Assembly (NCBI GenBank): GCA_034670405.1
Contig: JAXDDX010000074.1
Coordinates: 1-64,000 of the forward strand
Length of the DNA: 64,000 nucleotides
Direction: 5' to 3'
Source: Hoplostethus atlanticus
Lineage: Eukaryota; Chordata; Actinopteri; Trachichthyiformes; Trachichthyidae
Of this stretch, positions 35,808-50,040 are shown piece by piece; the stretch's first letter is position 1; each line of letters begins with the position of its first letter. The notes beneath the pieces are model-generated. The model was given only the letters and a program-made list of their open reading frames with translations. It ran no database searches and was not told the DNA's origin. Position numbers and translations under genes: made by a program.

Positions 35808-38800
35808 GCATGCACATGCATGAGTGTGTACACAGCGTGCACGTCACAGAAACCCAAATGCTCTTACACATGCCAAGTAGCTTCTCTAGTAATTTGTGAA
35901 AAATCACTAAAAATGATGGTCTGTCTGCTTGTTTGTGTTTAATTGCAGCATCATGCTGAGTGAATAAATGCCGGGAAGCAACACTGTTTGGGATTAATAC
36001 TCATCATTAATAATAATACTTACTTAATGATAGCACATTCATAATATTTATCATTGCAGAACATTTATTCCAAAGGTGAATTATGTATGAAAATATAAAT
36101 GACACCTCAACCTCTTTTATCACCAAATTAAATTCTAAATTGGATTGAAAATTCAAAGACTTTCAAGGCACTCTGTCATCACCAGAATAAAAAGCCTTTA
36201 TTGGATAATGCTCGTATCCGGATTGTGTCTAGATGTGATGTAGCTAGTTGATACTTACACCTAATGGTAAAATACATCTCTGGTATACACGTTGACATCC
36301 GATTTCGCTTTCCCTCACCAAAACGCTGCCTATGCGTCACTTCCTCTGATAATATTTACATCCTTTTGAATGGTCAGTGAACACCTCATCTCCCTTGTTC
36401 CCCATCCACCAGAATCCTAACAATCCTTTTCAATCCTTCAGATTGCGTGCTGCTTCTGCTTGCTGAGTCCGTTGGTGCACATGTGTGTGTTCACCAGGAT
36501 TAAGTGTCAGGGTCAGCGTGTCTCTTAATGATGTGGCATGATCACACACTAAGCGCTCTATAGTTAGCAACTCACTGCTGTCCGATGTAAACCCCCATGT
36601 TGTGTGATGTAGCTGTCCCATTACAGCATCGGGGCATGGTTTAATCATGTCCTGTATTGGTAAATGTCTGTTCAAATGTCTCTGAGACAAAGAAATGAAA
36701 ATTGTTTTCACCATTTTGCTGCAACACAGATAGAAGATAGTTCAAATTTTTGCTTAAGCTTCCATTTAAACTCTTCCTGCACCATTATTCTCCCTCACTT
36801 CATAATCTACAGTATAATTAGATGGTAGCAAAATACAATTATGAATCAATATACAAACAAACCACTGACAAGGAAGTATTGTATCTTGAAATCTTATTTT
36901 TCTTAAAAGAAATGAAAAAAATATGCCAATAAGGTAAGATAATTCCACTAGTATCCAAAGAAGATTCACTTGTTGCAGTTGAATTGTCTTGAATCACGTG
37001 CATTACAGAAACAAGGGAAACTGCATTGGAAACAAGTCGGATTCCCTCAGCCCATTGGCAGAATGGATCGCTTTTTTTTAATAGAAATAAGATAAGGATA
37101 TAAAACTAAATAAAATAAATGAAGCAGGCTCAATAATATCAATGCTTTAGTTCTTACAAGCTTTAACCAAATCCAGTAGGAAAAACGCAATCAAGCTCAA
37201 GCGAATTACAGTTTAAGTCTCTTGGAACCAATAGAATTTAGTTTAATACTGTCTGATAACACTGTAATTTCAGTAAAAGGGGCGCTGTAATCTGAAATGT
37301 CACCAAACAGTGGTATTATGCAGAATTCATTATACAACCAGGGGGTGCATCACGGCTAAACAAAACTCTATTTCAGCCAGGAAGGACAGAAACAGAGGGA
37401 GCAAAGAGGGATTTGGGACTTTTGATAGAACATTTCTGCCCGGAAAGAGGAAGAAATACCTTAAAAACTCATCAAAAACAACAAAAAAATGAATTTCCCA
37501 AGAAACTGCAGCGACAATTCACATTTCAAAACATACAACCTGACCCTCTTTGTACACCACAGCCAACACAACATTCATGATTTATTTTTCAGAGAGAAAA
37601 TGAGTTGTATTCCGCCGAAAGGTCCATCCCTTTCAGCGTCGCTACAGCGTCTACAGAGGGAGAAGGGGACAGAAAGGTCATTTGCGTGGATTATTTCATT
37701 ACTTCCTCAGTGCACAAAGCTCTTCCCTCTCTTATGTTTGGCTGCACATACAGTGCATGCATGTGTGTGTGGCCATGCATGGAGAGACCGCCTATCTCCC
37801 TATGTGTCAAGTCTCGATAATTGCTCTACTCATTTCTACATGATAAGTCTTAATTGTCGCTTCCCTCTATTGTCACGGGGTGCCTATTATAGCCCCGAGC
37901 CACTAGACTGAAGATGAGTCTTCGCCAGGAATAATCTCTCAATGGAGCGCTAATGCAGGAAGAGGACCGTGTGCTTTCGTGCTCTCTGTGCGTTAGGGTT
38001 AGGATTCTACATGGGTATCAGTTTTGACGGCAAAGCGTCAGAATTTCACAACTCAATTTATTTTCTTGGGAGCCAAAGTACGTTTTTTTTGGATATAATA
38101 TAGTGGCAAAGTGAGAAGTAGGACTTGAAAAAAAGAAAAGATTACAAGTGGTGATTAGAGTTATTTTCCAGCCCTGATTCTGGCAAAATACTCAAAATAA
38201 GTGTGTGCGTGTGCCATGGGTGTCAATTGGGTACGGCAAAGGTGTGGCACGAGTCAATCTTGTAGTTTTGTATTATAATGGAAACCAGAGACATCTATTT
38301 GGAAGCCAAATTGAAAAAACGTCACATCAAAGAAGCATTGAGGACCAGTGTTCCCTCTGAGCTGATAGCTTGGTGACCTACATCTAATAATTCATCACAT
38401 TGACCAAATAATAACATCTGGTCAGCCATCAGTCATCGCTCCACCGGATGTAAGCGAGTTTCAAAGTTTTGGTGGCAACTGCTATTCGCTGCAGGAACTT
38501 TGCCATGCCTTTGTTTTTCCTGGGGTTCTAGCACCTGACATGACTTCTTCATCTACAAGGAATAAATCTACAGCCTGACTATTCCCGTAGGGGCTTTGTC
38601 ACCATTCAGCCGATCACCGAAAGAGCACATTCGGTTCTCCGCAGGCGATATCAGCTGACAGCATGAGCAGAATGAATTCAATAGGCTGCCGTTGAGCGCA
38701 TCGAGTGATAACAGACTCAGAGTTAGTCGGATTCCGTCTAGCAGCGGGCATACTCCGATGTCGACGCAGCTGAAAGGGATGAACGCCTTCCCCGCTAGAT

Positions 38801-39650
38801 AGTAAAGTAACGGAGCGTAGCGGAGCAGCGGGGAAATAACGGTCAAAGTGAATGTGCGAAGTGAAGAGACTGCCACACACACACTCTCCGAACTTTCAAA
38901 AAACACACCCCATCTATTCCCACGAGGAGTTTTCATCCAAAATGAGATATCACCACATGGAAAGAAGTGACAAAAAATGATTGATGGGAACAAAGTTAGA
39001 ATAAATGTACCTTTTTATAATGTTATACTGTTTTTGGTAGCAGACACTGTGGCTTGTCAGTATACATTTCTGATACAAACTGACAAGTTGCAGTCGCCCC
39101 CAAACCACACACACACACACACACACAAAACACAAAACACACACTCCCCTGAGCTGAAAACATGTCCTGCATCATGGCTTGCTACCCCATCTGAAAGCAT
39201 CACGGAGGAAAAGAACATGTCACGTCTCGTCTTCTCAAGCCCCTCCCCCACCCGAGGAAACACACAACCAATCACGTGAGGCGATGCGAGCAGGTCATTT
39301 GACGTCACTTTTTTTTTTTTTTTTGCATCCCAATGTTCAACCACTGGAAGTGTTTCTGGATCAGCGATATTTGCAAAACCCACCATCCCTATATTCTCAG
39401 AGTACACAGATATTGTCCATTTCTCTCCAAATTCTCCAAAGTACTTGGGGCGCATTGCAGTGACTCCTGGGAAAATGAGTTTTCGTAGTCCAGTTTTTCA
39501 CAATTAGTGCGACCCAGTCACCGATGCAAAGCCCGGAAAAAACACTGATCATCACATCACGGCAGGAGAGTCTGGTACCACCATGATGGGGTCATGCTTC
39601 TGTTAGCCGGACAATTATGTAAGAACAAGCAGGGTCAATGAGGCAGAAAG

Positions 39651-39652
<2 letters not shown>

Positions 39653-39702
<50 letters not shown>

Positions 39703-39829
39703 GTGTGTGTGTAGGTGTGTGTGTGTGTGTGTGTTACATGATTTCTCCTTAGACTGTCCATATTGCCTGCACTGGGAGAGAAAGACAAAAAAAAGCTGGT
39801 ATCGTGTTAATGTGGTTGAGGTGGTAGGT

Positions 39830-39887
<58 letters not shown>

Positions 39888-39908
39888 TGTGTGTGTGTGT
39901 GTTTGCGT
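39653..39908. repeat. Two long (GT)n microsatellites
   Basis: 39653-39734 and 39831-39908, separated by about 95 bp of unique sequence. Confidence 0.93.
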
Positions 39909-40167
39909 GCATGAGCTAACATTATAATACATAGTCATGTGAGGCACTAATGCACACATGATATATGCCTACATGAAGCTTGACTGTCTGCCTCGCTGCC
40001 CATTCTGAGCAAAGAAAGAAAGCGAGTGACATCACACTTTCCCACGACTACATATCTGCATTGCCAGAGCCCAAAATAGGTCCATAGCCTCGGGGTTGGA
40101 AGTAGGAGGGCCCAAACAAATCCATGGCTTAATCACTTGAGCTGTAAAATCAGCCGGCGTTGATAAA

Positions 40168-40330
40168 ATGATATGGCATTGTATCATATCCATGCATTGT
40201 ATGATATCCTATAGTTTCATACAATGTGATACAATTTGATACGATATTGTATTGATGTCTTATCATATCATATTGTATCATATGGTATCATATTGTATTG
40301 TTTGTCATCATGCTGTATCATATCTTACAT
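40168..40330. repeat. Degenerate TATCATATTG tandem repeat
   Basis: Irregular repetition of TATCATA, TTGTATC and GATAC words on both strands for about 160 bp. Imperfect but clearly non-random. Confidence 0.7.
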
Positions 40331-41315
40331 AGCAATAATACCCCAAAAGGATGTTCTGTAATGTGATTGTGACGCAATATGTGCTGAACAATTACCAAGC
40401 CACATCTACTGACTAAAAACGTTTCATCAAAGTCGACCTCGTACATAACAATGAAAAAACAAACAGAAACAAGATAGATCGGCGACCGAGTCTCTGGTTA
40501 GAACGTGTCTTCGACCAATGGCATCGCTTAGTTGAAACTATATGCATTGTGTGGTCATAATTGAATCATTTCTAAGTGTTTCTAAAGTGTTGTCGGCATC
40601 CTGGTGGCTAAGCGGGCTAAGGCAACAGCTGCCACAGCGGGGTCCAATAGGGGCCCCAGGGTGTCCTCATTATTACTGTTGTTTTGTTCGCTAAATGGTA
40701 GCACGATAAGATCATTTACAGGAATTACTATATTGATCATAGGTGTAACTCTCTCCACTGTATAGCATTTTCAAATCAATACATCAGCGTCAAATGGACG
40801 CAATGCTTTGGTATAATTACTGTAAACAATGAGACCATGGTCGAGATGATTGGTAGCCTCTATCTCACACCAGTGGTATTGTTAGCGCTAGCGCTTCTCC
40901 AAATGAAGACCACATTTCCCATAAACCCCGTTGTTTCCAGTTGCAAAGTCGCTTCCAATCTTCTCGCCAATGATCTTGTTTGTTCACCGGTTATTATACT
41001 GATGTCTCAATGTATTCATCACATTAAGGGTCCATGACACCTGCCACACTCACTTTCCTGTCTAATAAGAAAACTGGAAGGCCTTTGAAAAAAAGTGATA
41101 CAAAAATTTTTTTTTAAAATGGAGAGATTTGCAAAGACAGATTGGTATTGTCAGATTCACGGACATGGAGACCGACAAGCAGACAGCAGCACTGACAAGC
41201 CAAGGCGGAATTGGGATGGACGGTTCTACTGGCAACGCTGACACTGCCTGCAGGCACGACGGGAAAGACAGAGCCACCGGGAGTCTACCGCTGCTGCATT
41301 GCAGAATGCAGGCAG

Positions 41316-41317
<2 letters not shown>

Positions 41318-41351
<34 letters not shown>

Positions 41352-41489
41352 GTGTGTGTGACAGAGAGAGAGAGAGAGAGAGAGAGTTTGTATACAAGTC
41401 CTGCTGAAAGTGACACCTTAATCAGCACACCACTCCCTCTATGTGTATGTGAGAGAGAATTATATAGAAGGTGTGGTATATTACTCTGC

Positions 41490-41564
<75 letters not shown>
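41318..41564. repeat. (GT)n, (GA)n and long (GT)n cluster
   Basis: (GT)n 41318-41360, (GA)n 41361-41386 and a long (GT)n of about 37 units at 41491-41564. Confidence 0.93.
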
Positions 41565-41568
<4 letters not shown>

Positions 41569-44050
41569 CATGGCTGAGCTCAGGGTGAACTGTGCGTGGG
41601 TGGCTTGTATTCAAATTGGTTTGATCCTTCGCCATCCCAGCTAATAAATAATAGGGGACCATTTCCTGTGGCAGCCAGCCAGCAAGAAATCAATCAGTTT
41701 ACTGTTATTGTGCACAGCTTTATGAACACACAAATACACACACACAGTGATATAGTAATACACACAAATACAGTAATGAAATGAGTAAATAAAGTATACT
41801 TGATCTGCTCACAATGAACACATTCTGTACACACACATACACTTTTATTGACAAGCTACCTGTGTGTGCACATTAAGCAAAGTCTCGCGGTGTCAGTGCG
41901 GGAGAGTGATCATCATAAAGCAGTATATATGGCAGCAATTGGGCACTGAATTGATCACGTATTTCATACCACAAGTAGTTTTCCCCAGACAGAGCCACCG
42001 AGCTGCCATGTTGCCGCTTCACTAAGAAGCACTGGGGTCAGAATCTCTGACAGCGTTGCAATACTTTGGGATGGAGCGGAGAGCTGCTGGTATATTCATA
42101 GTCTTCAGGTTTATTGGTGTAGCCCTTAGTCACAGATTCAGTCTTCACAATGCTCCACATTATGAAACGGTAAATGAAAACGCCCCACCCCCGCCCCATC
42201 CCCCAATCTGAGACCCTCAACGAGAACAAAGTAAAAAAATCCCCATCTATGACGCTCTGGTGTGAAATAGCTTTAAATTGAACCATTTTCATGCCCAAAA
42301 CCTTCCAATGACTTCACGTATCCAGTTTATTATTTATTATTTATGTTGCCAGGACAGAAAATCCTGTGAAAAAGCATTTAGACCATCATGGGACACTAAA
42401 ACTCTCCTCTGACACCCAGACTAATGAAATTCTTTTTAGGTGGGTTAGCAGCAGTGGAATCATTTCTCTGGTCAAGTTGTGGTCAGGGAGGAACCTCCGT
42501 CATATCAGAGGTGGACGACACTGACCGGACAATATCTGATTTTTAACAGAAGGCTCCGTATACATCGAAACAGCTTCTCTAGCATTAATAAGATGGTTAT
42601 ATGGTCCCATAACATCATTGGTGCCAAATCACAGGTTACCTACCAACGACCTGGCAACAGGTTGGGAAAGCTAAAATGGCTTCTGCTGTCCAGACATGGA
42701 TATCGACTGGCTCTCTCTATGTATTTATACAATGGTCCCAAGGGAAGAGGCCAAGAGACAATAAGCACAGGTTTGATTCAGACTTGCTGAGTTCCGCTTT
42801 TGCTCTGTGTTTTTATGATTTTCTTCTATTTTGATTCGTCTGGGGTTTCGATTATGCAGACTTTTCGCGCCCGTCAGCAGATAAAAAGTAATAAGAAGGA
42901 TTAGGAAGAAGGGATAACCATTTGCTCCGAGTCCTATCTCCTCCAGATGTCCTATTGCAGTGCAATGACACACAGTCCAAAACCTTGCTCTCATCATGTC
43001 AGGACTTATTGTGGTCATCAGATGGAGCCTGGGGTCAGTATCAACTTCCCTGAGCGCATGGCGGACGGGCCTTGCACTTTCCGGGCCGAATTAAAATTAA
43101 AAAAAATATCCAGCTTATTTATTTGACCGTGAAGTGTTATTTTTCTGAAAATAAGTGGAAAATTCGGCCAAGTGTGAGATACGTTCATGTTTCCGATGCG
43201 GCTTCACTTGAAACAAGGTAAAATAAGGCGCATCGTCCCACTAGTATCAAAAGATTCTTGAAACAAGTTTTGATTTTCATTGGGAAGAAGTGAAATGGTC
43301 ACACCGCTGGTTTTAAGAAAATGCGGCAGTTGGCAGACTGGCAGTTTAGATTTTTTTAATTTAACTTTATTGATTAATTCTATATTAGGTTATGTTATGT
43401 TATTCATAGTGATTTCATTCAATTTAAAAAACATCTGTTAAAGGCAATATTGGCCAAAAATCTCCATTACCTCACAAACTTTACTCAAACACTGAATGAA
43501 TATTTGAAATACTGTGAAACACATACACAGTACGTATGTGTGTGTGTATAAATGTGTGCGTGTCTGCGATATACAATAAAAGGTGCATTAAATGCTTTCA
43601 TAGGGGATTTCTTTTTTACGTAAAGACACTTTATTAGCTTATACATACACCTCTGGATATAATTAGTTATATAATACCAAGACGTCAAAAATAATAACTG
43701 TTGTTGTTATATATTTATAAAACTAAGCAGATATACTACTCTTGACTTTTTAAAAACATAAAGGTCTTTGATCATTTATTATAGTTCTTGTCTTGTTTCG
43801 TCACCAAAATCTTAAAAATCACAGGGAGAAGAGGTTATACAGTGTTAATTGGGGGTAAATGTGTGTGTTTACATATGTGTGTGTGTGTGTGTGTGTGTGG
43901 GTGTGTATCTGTGTGACTGTGTGTATGCACTCTTTAAAATAATATATCATTTTCAGCACATCCATGTAGTTTTGGGACAACACATCTTAATTGACTTGTA
44001 AACACAAAATGCAGTAAAGATATGATAGTAGTAACACTATGCTTTGCACA

Positions 44051-44563
44051 TCCACGTGTCCCCGGTAGATCGTTGGCTCCGGTGCTCCATGCTAACACTT
44101 TAGCATACACTATGTTGAATGATAGTAGGCTCCACTCAACATAGTGTATGCTAAAGTGTTAGCATGGGGCCTACTATCACTCAACATAGTGTATGCTAAA
44201 GAGTTAGCATGGAACCTACTATCACTCAACATAGTGTATGCTAAAGTGTTAGCATATAGCCTACTATCACTCAACATAATGTATGCTAAAGTGTTAGCAT
44301 GGAGCCTACTATCACTCAACATAGTGTACGCTAAAGTGTTAGCATGGAGCTTACTATCACTCAACATAGTGTACGCTAAAGTGTTAGCATGGAGCCTACT
44401 ATCACTCAACATATTGCATGCTAAAGTGTTAGCATGGAGCCTACTATCACTCAACATATTGCATGCTAAAGTGTTAGCATGGAGCCCACTATCACTCAAA
44501 ATAGTGCATGCTAAAGAGTTAGCATGGAGCACCGGAGCCAATGATCTACCAGGGAAACATGGA
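44051..44563. repeat. Foldback element enclosing a 45-bp minisatellite
   Basis: Nine direct 45-bp units begin at 44136 (starts 44181, 44226 and so on to 44496), consensus TCAACATAGTGTATGCTAAA plus GTGTTAGCATGGAGCCTACT plus ATCAC. The segment 44086-44134 is the same unit inverted. Outer arms 44051-44101 and 44513-44563 are reverse complements over 51 bp with about five mismatches (GGCTCCGGTGCTCCATGCTA perfect). The whole can fold into a long hairpin. Because 45 is divisible by 3 and the unit lacks stops, both strands show open frames of about 140 codons that are not genes. Confidence 0.9.
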
Positions 44564-45932
44564 TGATTTAGGTGTCTATGTTCCCGTCACTTAACGGGTA
44601 AGTGACTTACGGACCAATCTCCTTAAAAAAATTGTTTATTCCTTTAATATATATTGTGTTAAAAAGCAACACAAGACATGTCCATAACCAGATACCTGGG
44701 TGTGTTGAGAATAACGAGCACACAGCCGCCATGTATATGACTGAACTTTGACACGAGGTTTAAAGGACTATAACACTGTCAGTATAGGAATGGACCTTCA
44801 CACAAAAGCTGAACAGGGATTATGAAACCTTTCCTTCTCCCCTCAATAAGGACATACTCATATTGCTCCAGACATGCTTCCCTGTACAGCGCCCTTGGTA
44901 AATCCGTTATAATTACACAATAACAAAGTTTCACACAGAAACTACAAATACTTCAAAAGATGGCGACTGGAATTTATTTGTTTCTCTACTAGCAATAGCT
45001 TATTTTCCTCAAAGCTGAGGTGAACGCTAGGTGTGTTAGTACCGCCAGAACAAATTTGTGTCCAAATTGTATTCTTCTTTTGTTACTGTGTAATTGAAAG
45101 GTTTCATTCCAAAACACCATATCCATCCATGTTGTAAAAAACACCTTTTCAAGGATGGCTGTATCCTCAAGAAGAGAGCTATTTTGTTAAGTAGAGATTG
45201 TAAAAATGACACAGAAATGGAGTGGCAACCCCTAATGTGCTTTACCTACATGGCAGCATGGATTTTGTAAAAGTAAAGCGGGTGTTATTGACATCAAATG
45301 GCGGAAATCAAGTTTTGGAATGATCGATTTCATTTGTAAATATAGGAAAGAGGGTGCTGCAACCTCCAGTGTTACTCCATATACATTTCAGTCATTTCAC
45401 CCATAGGTTCTCTCTATCCAAAGAGGTAGGACTATTTTATTGGCAACAGAAGGATTCTCAGGTGTCTTTATATATATATATTTTTTTTTGTTTTTTCCTC
45501 TGTTGAGGCTTTGCCCGTTGCGATGACATTCGGTCTATTTTCCGGTGGTCCACAGGAAATGCATAGCAGCAGCAGCAGCCAGGGCAGAGTGAGAGTGTTG
45601 TACTGTAGCTTTGACAGGTTCAAGTGTTTCCAGTGTTTAGCCACCTCCTTTCACGTATCCATCCGTTTCGAGGATTCGCTCCCTCTCCCTTCACTGCTGG
45701 GTTTGCGGTCACATTTTTAAATCATCTATCCGTCCATTTATTCATCCATCCACCCACCCATCGGTCCATCCATCCATAGGTCCACCCATCCATCCATGCC
45801 TTTATCAACTCTCTCTCTCTCTCTCTCTCTCGCTCTGGGGTGTGTGTTGTCACAGCAGCATCTGATAAGGAGGCATGTCATAGTCAGGAGGCATCAAAGC
45901 TGAAAGACAAGGAAGAAACACTACAATTACTG

Positions 45933-45971
<39 letters not shown>

Positions 45972-46299
45972 ACCCTGTGCTCAGCAGAATGCAGGGAGCC
46001 TTCTTCTTCAGGTAAAGCCAGAGGCTGATTTATTCCCCCATTAAGAAGTGCTTCATCATTAAATATTAACCCACCACCATCACTCACCCTGCGGCCAATG
46101 CATTAAAGCTGGGGTCATGCCAGGGTGACCCCTGACACACACACACACACACACACACAATGATTTGCAAGCAGGGCCCCACCTCCACCAAGAGGGCCCT
46201 GTCTTGGCCTAAAAATTGATCAAAGCATTTATTTTTAGATAAAAAAAAGAAGAAAGTAACTAAGAATACATACTTTTTTTAAAAACCTATTTTTATTGA

Positions 46300-46340
<41 letters not shown>

Positions 46341-46549
46341 TGTGCATGTGACTCACCTGTCCCAAAGCTTTACACTCCTACAGGAGTTGGTGCAGCAGCC
46401 AGCAGATATCAGAGCTGCAATTGAAATCAATAGAAATAATCAATCATCACATTATGGCTGGTGCTCACAGTCTCAACATGAGAGGAGGTCAATATATTTG
46501 TAAGTAAGAGAGATGAGCTCATAATTGATGAGTAAGTTATCTAAAAACA

Positions 46550-46584
<35 letters not shown>

Positions 46585-48308
46585 GACAGGTGTGAAGCTT
46601 AACTCTGAATTTGTTGACCTGTATGAGACACACTCTCTCTCCCCTTGTCAATCCCCCTTGTTCTCTGTCACGCCACGGATGGGTAGCCCCCGGCAACACT
46701 TCCTGTTACCCATCATCCTCCCCTTTCCGAGCGTTTGTGACAGTTACCAAAGATATGTCTGTCTTTCTGCTTGTCTGTCATCCTGTCATCGTTACCCGGG
46801 CATCTGAAAAGCATCGACACGAGGTCGACTTAAGCTGACTTTAGCTAGCTAACTAGATCTAGACTCTGAAACTCCACCGGTCCGATTGATGATACATCTT
46901 GTTACAGATTGGCCCAAGGGGTACCTGCATCATTTGTGGGGGGGGGCGACAAGTTTGAAATTTTGAAATTTGACTTTTAATTGTAGCGTCCCCACCAGTC
47001 CAATCAATGAGTCACAATGAAATGGAAAATGATTTATGATATAAAGTGAAATATTTCATGTCATAACATACATCTATTTCAAAATAACTGCCCCAAAAAA
47101 ATTTTTACATTTTTATTTTCTTGTATTTTATATTGAAATCCACTTCCTTTTACTTCCTGGAAAACAGTGTGTTTTAGTGGTTACTTCATTCCAACCAATA
47201 ATATTGAACAATCCTGTCCCTCCAATCCCTTCCCACCAATTAAAACTGCCTCTCTCTCCCTAACGGACATCCCATTGGTTTACACAGTCGGCCACTTTCG
47301 AATGATCCCTCCCCAGGTTATGTCCCGCCCCGACATCCTGTTTCAACCAGAAATACATCTTTCAGTGTGACTTTAGACACCAGAACACCAGAACAACGGC
47401 AAAATCATCCTCAAGTTCATATCATGTTTAATTTTATTTTATTTTTTTAAAGTTTTTAAACGCTGCAACACAGTGAGAAAATGCATCATCCCAGCATTTT
47501 CACCGTTTTATATTTCCTAGCAGTAATTTTCCGACTTAAAGGAAAATTCCACCCACAGATCCTCTTGTATTTTTATGCATCATCAATCTGAGATGTCCGA
47601 TGCATTCTTTACTTATTATTTCCTGTTAAGGAGGCTTCTGTGTGCGCACTAGGAGGAAGAGGGAAACCGGAACAATGGTTTTCCCTTTCAGTGCACAAGG
47701 TGTAACCCAACCTGACAATCTCCACCAGAACATTTTCAATTGAATAACATGCCGACGGATAGGGACGTCAAACATTGTCACTGTCTTGCACATAATTACA
47801 CTGTGCTTACAGAAAGAAAAAGATCTGTGATCTAAATTGCGAGTGGATTCTCCTCGACGTCCCTGTCGACAGATCGTTTTTTTGTTTTTTTGTGGCGATA
47901 AAAGGATGTTCATTTGAGACAACTGGAGAGGGATTTGTGCTCAGTTTGATGGTGTGCATTTCTCATTATCCATCAAACAAACCCTGCCGGGCATTTTACA
48001 CATTGCAGAATCATTTCTCATGCCGTCCTTGAGCTGGAGATTTGAGTAGATCTGAGTTAAATGGATTCTACAAACTATTTCTTCCATACCCATGCCATCC
48101 CCATAATAGCCCTATAACAGTGAGTGTAGACGGGCAGAGAGAGGAAAGGATGGATAAAGGAATGAAAGTCCTCGGTTTGATTATGAAAGTCAGTCATGAT
48201 GGACAACTTGTGGCTGTAATGGGCCCATAAGACTAAATGTACCAATGACCAAATAACTTAAGATAGATTTTTTCGCAGTACGCACCACAACACAAACACA
48301 CACACACA

Positions 48309-48344
<36 letters not shown>

Positions 48345-48442
48345 GTGTTCTAAAACTAGCATGTGGCAGAGCAGCTGTTCAGAGGTAGAGCAAGCAAGAA
48401 GAGAATCTGACCAGTAACTGTGGTCATTTATCAACTCTCAAG

Positions 48443-48493
<51 letters not shown>

Positions 48494-48580
48494 GAATATT
48501 CTAATTAAAGAGTAAACACTGACAGTTCTTTGGATCAACCTGTCCTACCGCCCCACCACCGCACATACTCTCTCTTTCCT

Positions 48581-48619
<39 letters not shown>

Positions 48620-48998
48620 GACACACTCATTCTGCTCTCCTTCCCGTGTTGACCTGCTTTCGCCTCTGGTTGTGTCCCAGCGGTCCAGCCTGTCAGAGGA
48701 CAGGAGAGAGAGAGAAGGAGAAGGACAGGCCTCTGGGCTGGTCCACAGCTGTATGCTCTGCTTTGCTTCAATGCACCTCACTGTGTGTGTGTGTGTGTGT
48801 GTCAGACAGAATGATGGACAGAAAGGGGAAGGGAGGGATAGAGGAACAGAAAGCGTGTGTTTGTAAAAGAGAGAGGGACAGAGAGAGTATGTGTGTGTCG
48901 GTCATCCAGTATTTTGTTCTCAGCCTTACTGTGGAACGAACAGGGAGCGAACCGAAAAGGAGAAACTCTTTGAGCCTTTCTGTCCCAGCATCAAAGGA

Positions 48999-49050
<52 letters not shown>

Positions 49051-49624
49051 AACCGTGAGACAGAAGGACATAGCGGTGCCTTTTCTGAATTTAAACCACC
49101 ATTTCCGTGGTGCACAATCATAACCGCCCACGCAGCCACACACACACACACACACAGAAGGTGAATATGCTGCATAACACACCAAGCAAGCTGTGTATTC
49201 GTGTGTGCACGCTTCTGCAATGTGTGTGTGCATGCATTTTATTGATGTATCTTTTGTGTGTGTGTGTGTGTGTGTGTGTGATGAGTCTAGTAGTCTAGCA
49301 TGAATCTAAGCTCTATTAATATGCAAAATGTTCCTCTGTTGAAATAATAGGAAAAAGGGCTTCAAAGCTGAATGGAAATGAATTGCCAGGGAAGCAGCTG
49401 TTGGCCTAGTTAGCAGCCCTGTCCATAGCACAGGACCTCTGATCACACACAATACACAAGTTTGTGCACGCTATCACACACACACACACACACACATGCA
49501 CTTCCACACAACCACACAAGCTGCTGGCGTTGGCTTCAGCCTAACATTGCCAGGGACCTTCGTTGACTTCCCCCACCATCCTCGAATAGTGTGTGTGTGT
49601 GCTTGTATTCGTTCATCTGTTTCT

Positions 49625-49665
<41 letters not shown>

Positions 49666-49796
49666 TCTGACCTCCCTCCACCATCCCATAATCCACCAGG
49701 GCCCCAGGTCAACACTTAATGAGTTTCCCGCCAAGTTATCTGTCGGCTCCCACCACCTTGCCGACCCACTTCCTGAGACCGAAGGAGGAGGAAACC
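44564..49796. other. Intergenic, microsatellite-dense
   Basis: No exon supported. Simple repeats: (CT)n 45808-45831, (GT)n 45936-45970, (CA)n 46135-46160, (GT)n 46302-46337, (CA)n 46552-46581, (CA)n 48291-48341, (GT)n 48448-48490, (CT)n 48586-48615, (GT)n 48781-48802, (CA)n 49001-49048, (GT)n 49255-49280 and (GT)n 49627-49664. A CATCCATC tract is at 45722-45800. A diverged family 2 copy is at 46900-47000. Confidence 0.55.
46900..47000 (+). repeat. Interspersed repeat family 2, copy B (diverged)
   Basis: TTTGACTTTTAATTGTAGCG, then CCCCACCAGTCCAATCAATG parallels TTTGACCTGTAATTGT..CCCTGGAGCCAGTCAGTG at 18950-19000 and the copy at 50690-50730. Confidence 0.4.
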
Positions 49797-50040
49797 GAGA
49801 TTCAAGATTCAAGATTCAAGAAGTTTAATTGTCACATACACACACGAGGTGTGTAGTGAAATGCAAAGTGGCAATGCTTAGCAGAAATGTGCAAAATAAC
49901 AGGTTCACACTATTTACAATAACCAACACAATATTTACAATGTCACAGTTTTTAAGAGCTCTATATAAAAAACAACACAATATTTACAATAAGAGCACTT
50001 TATAAAAAAATATAGTAAAAAAAGGTTAAATTGTATGTAT
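49797..50040 (-). mobile_element. Retroelement 3' end with (TTGAATC)n tail, copy B
   Basis: Reverse-complement copy of 30302-30519, starting at its tail (GATTCAAGATTCAAG, 49799) and running through the same GTGTGAACCTGTTATTTTGC and ATTGTAAATATTGTG blocks. One insertion of about 20 bp (ATATAGAGCTCTTAAAAAC) distinguishes it. Confidence 0.75.

Larger units (their letters stand above)
34083..44050. other. Gene desert with long GT/CA microsatellites
   Basis: No exon supported. Main simple repeats are (GT)n 35709-35807, 39653-39734, 39831-39908, 41318-41360 with (GA)n 41361-41386, and 41491-41564. A degenerate TATCATATTG array is at 40168-40330. An octamer site lies at 34860. 38560-38900 and 36400-36720 look non-repetitive. 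About 43610-43860 is AT-rich and begins, on the minus strand, with an AATAAAG word, as the end of a minus-strand 3' UTR might. Confidence 0.45.

Noticed and set aside
35658-35910. Frames encoding poly-Cys-Val or poly-His-Thr
   Set aside because: Translation of (GT)n/(CA)n microsatellites; the same holds for all such frames in the window.
44136-44540. CRISPR-like regular array
   Set aside because: Units are direct tandem copies with no spacers, in a vertebrate genome.
44110-44566. Two overlapping frames of about 140 codons on opposite strands
   Set aside because: They are artefacts of a 45-bp stop-free tandem repeat.
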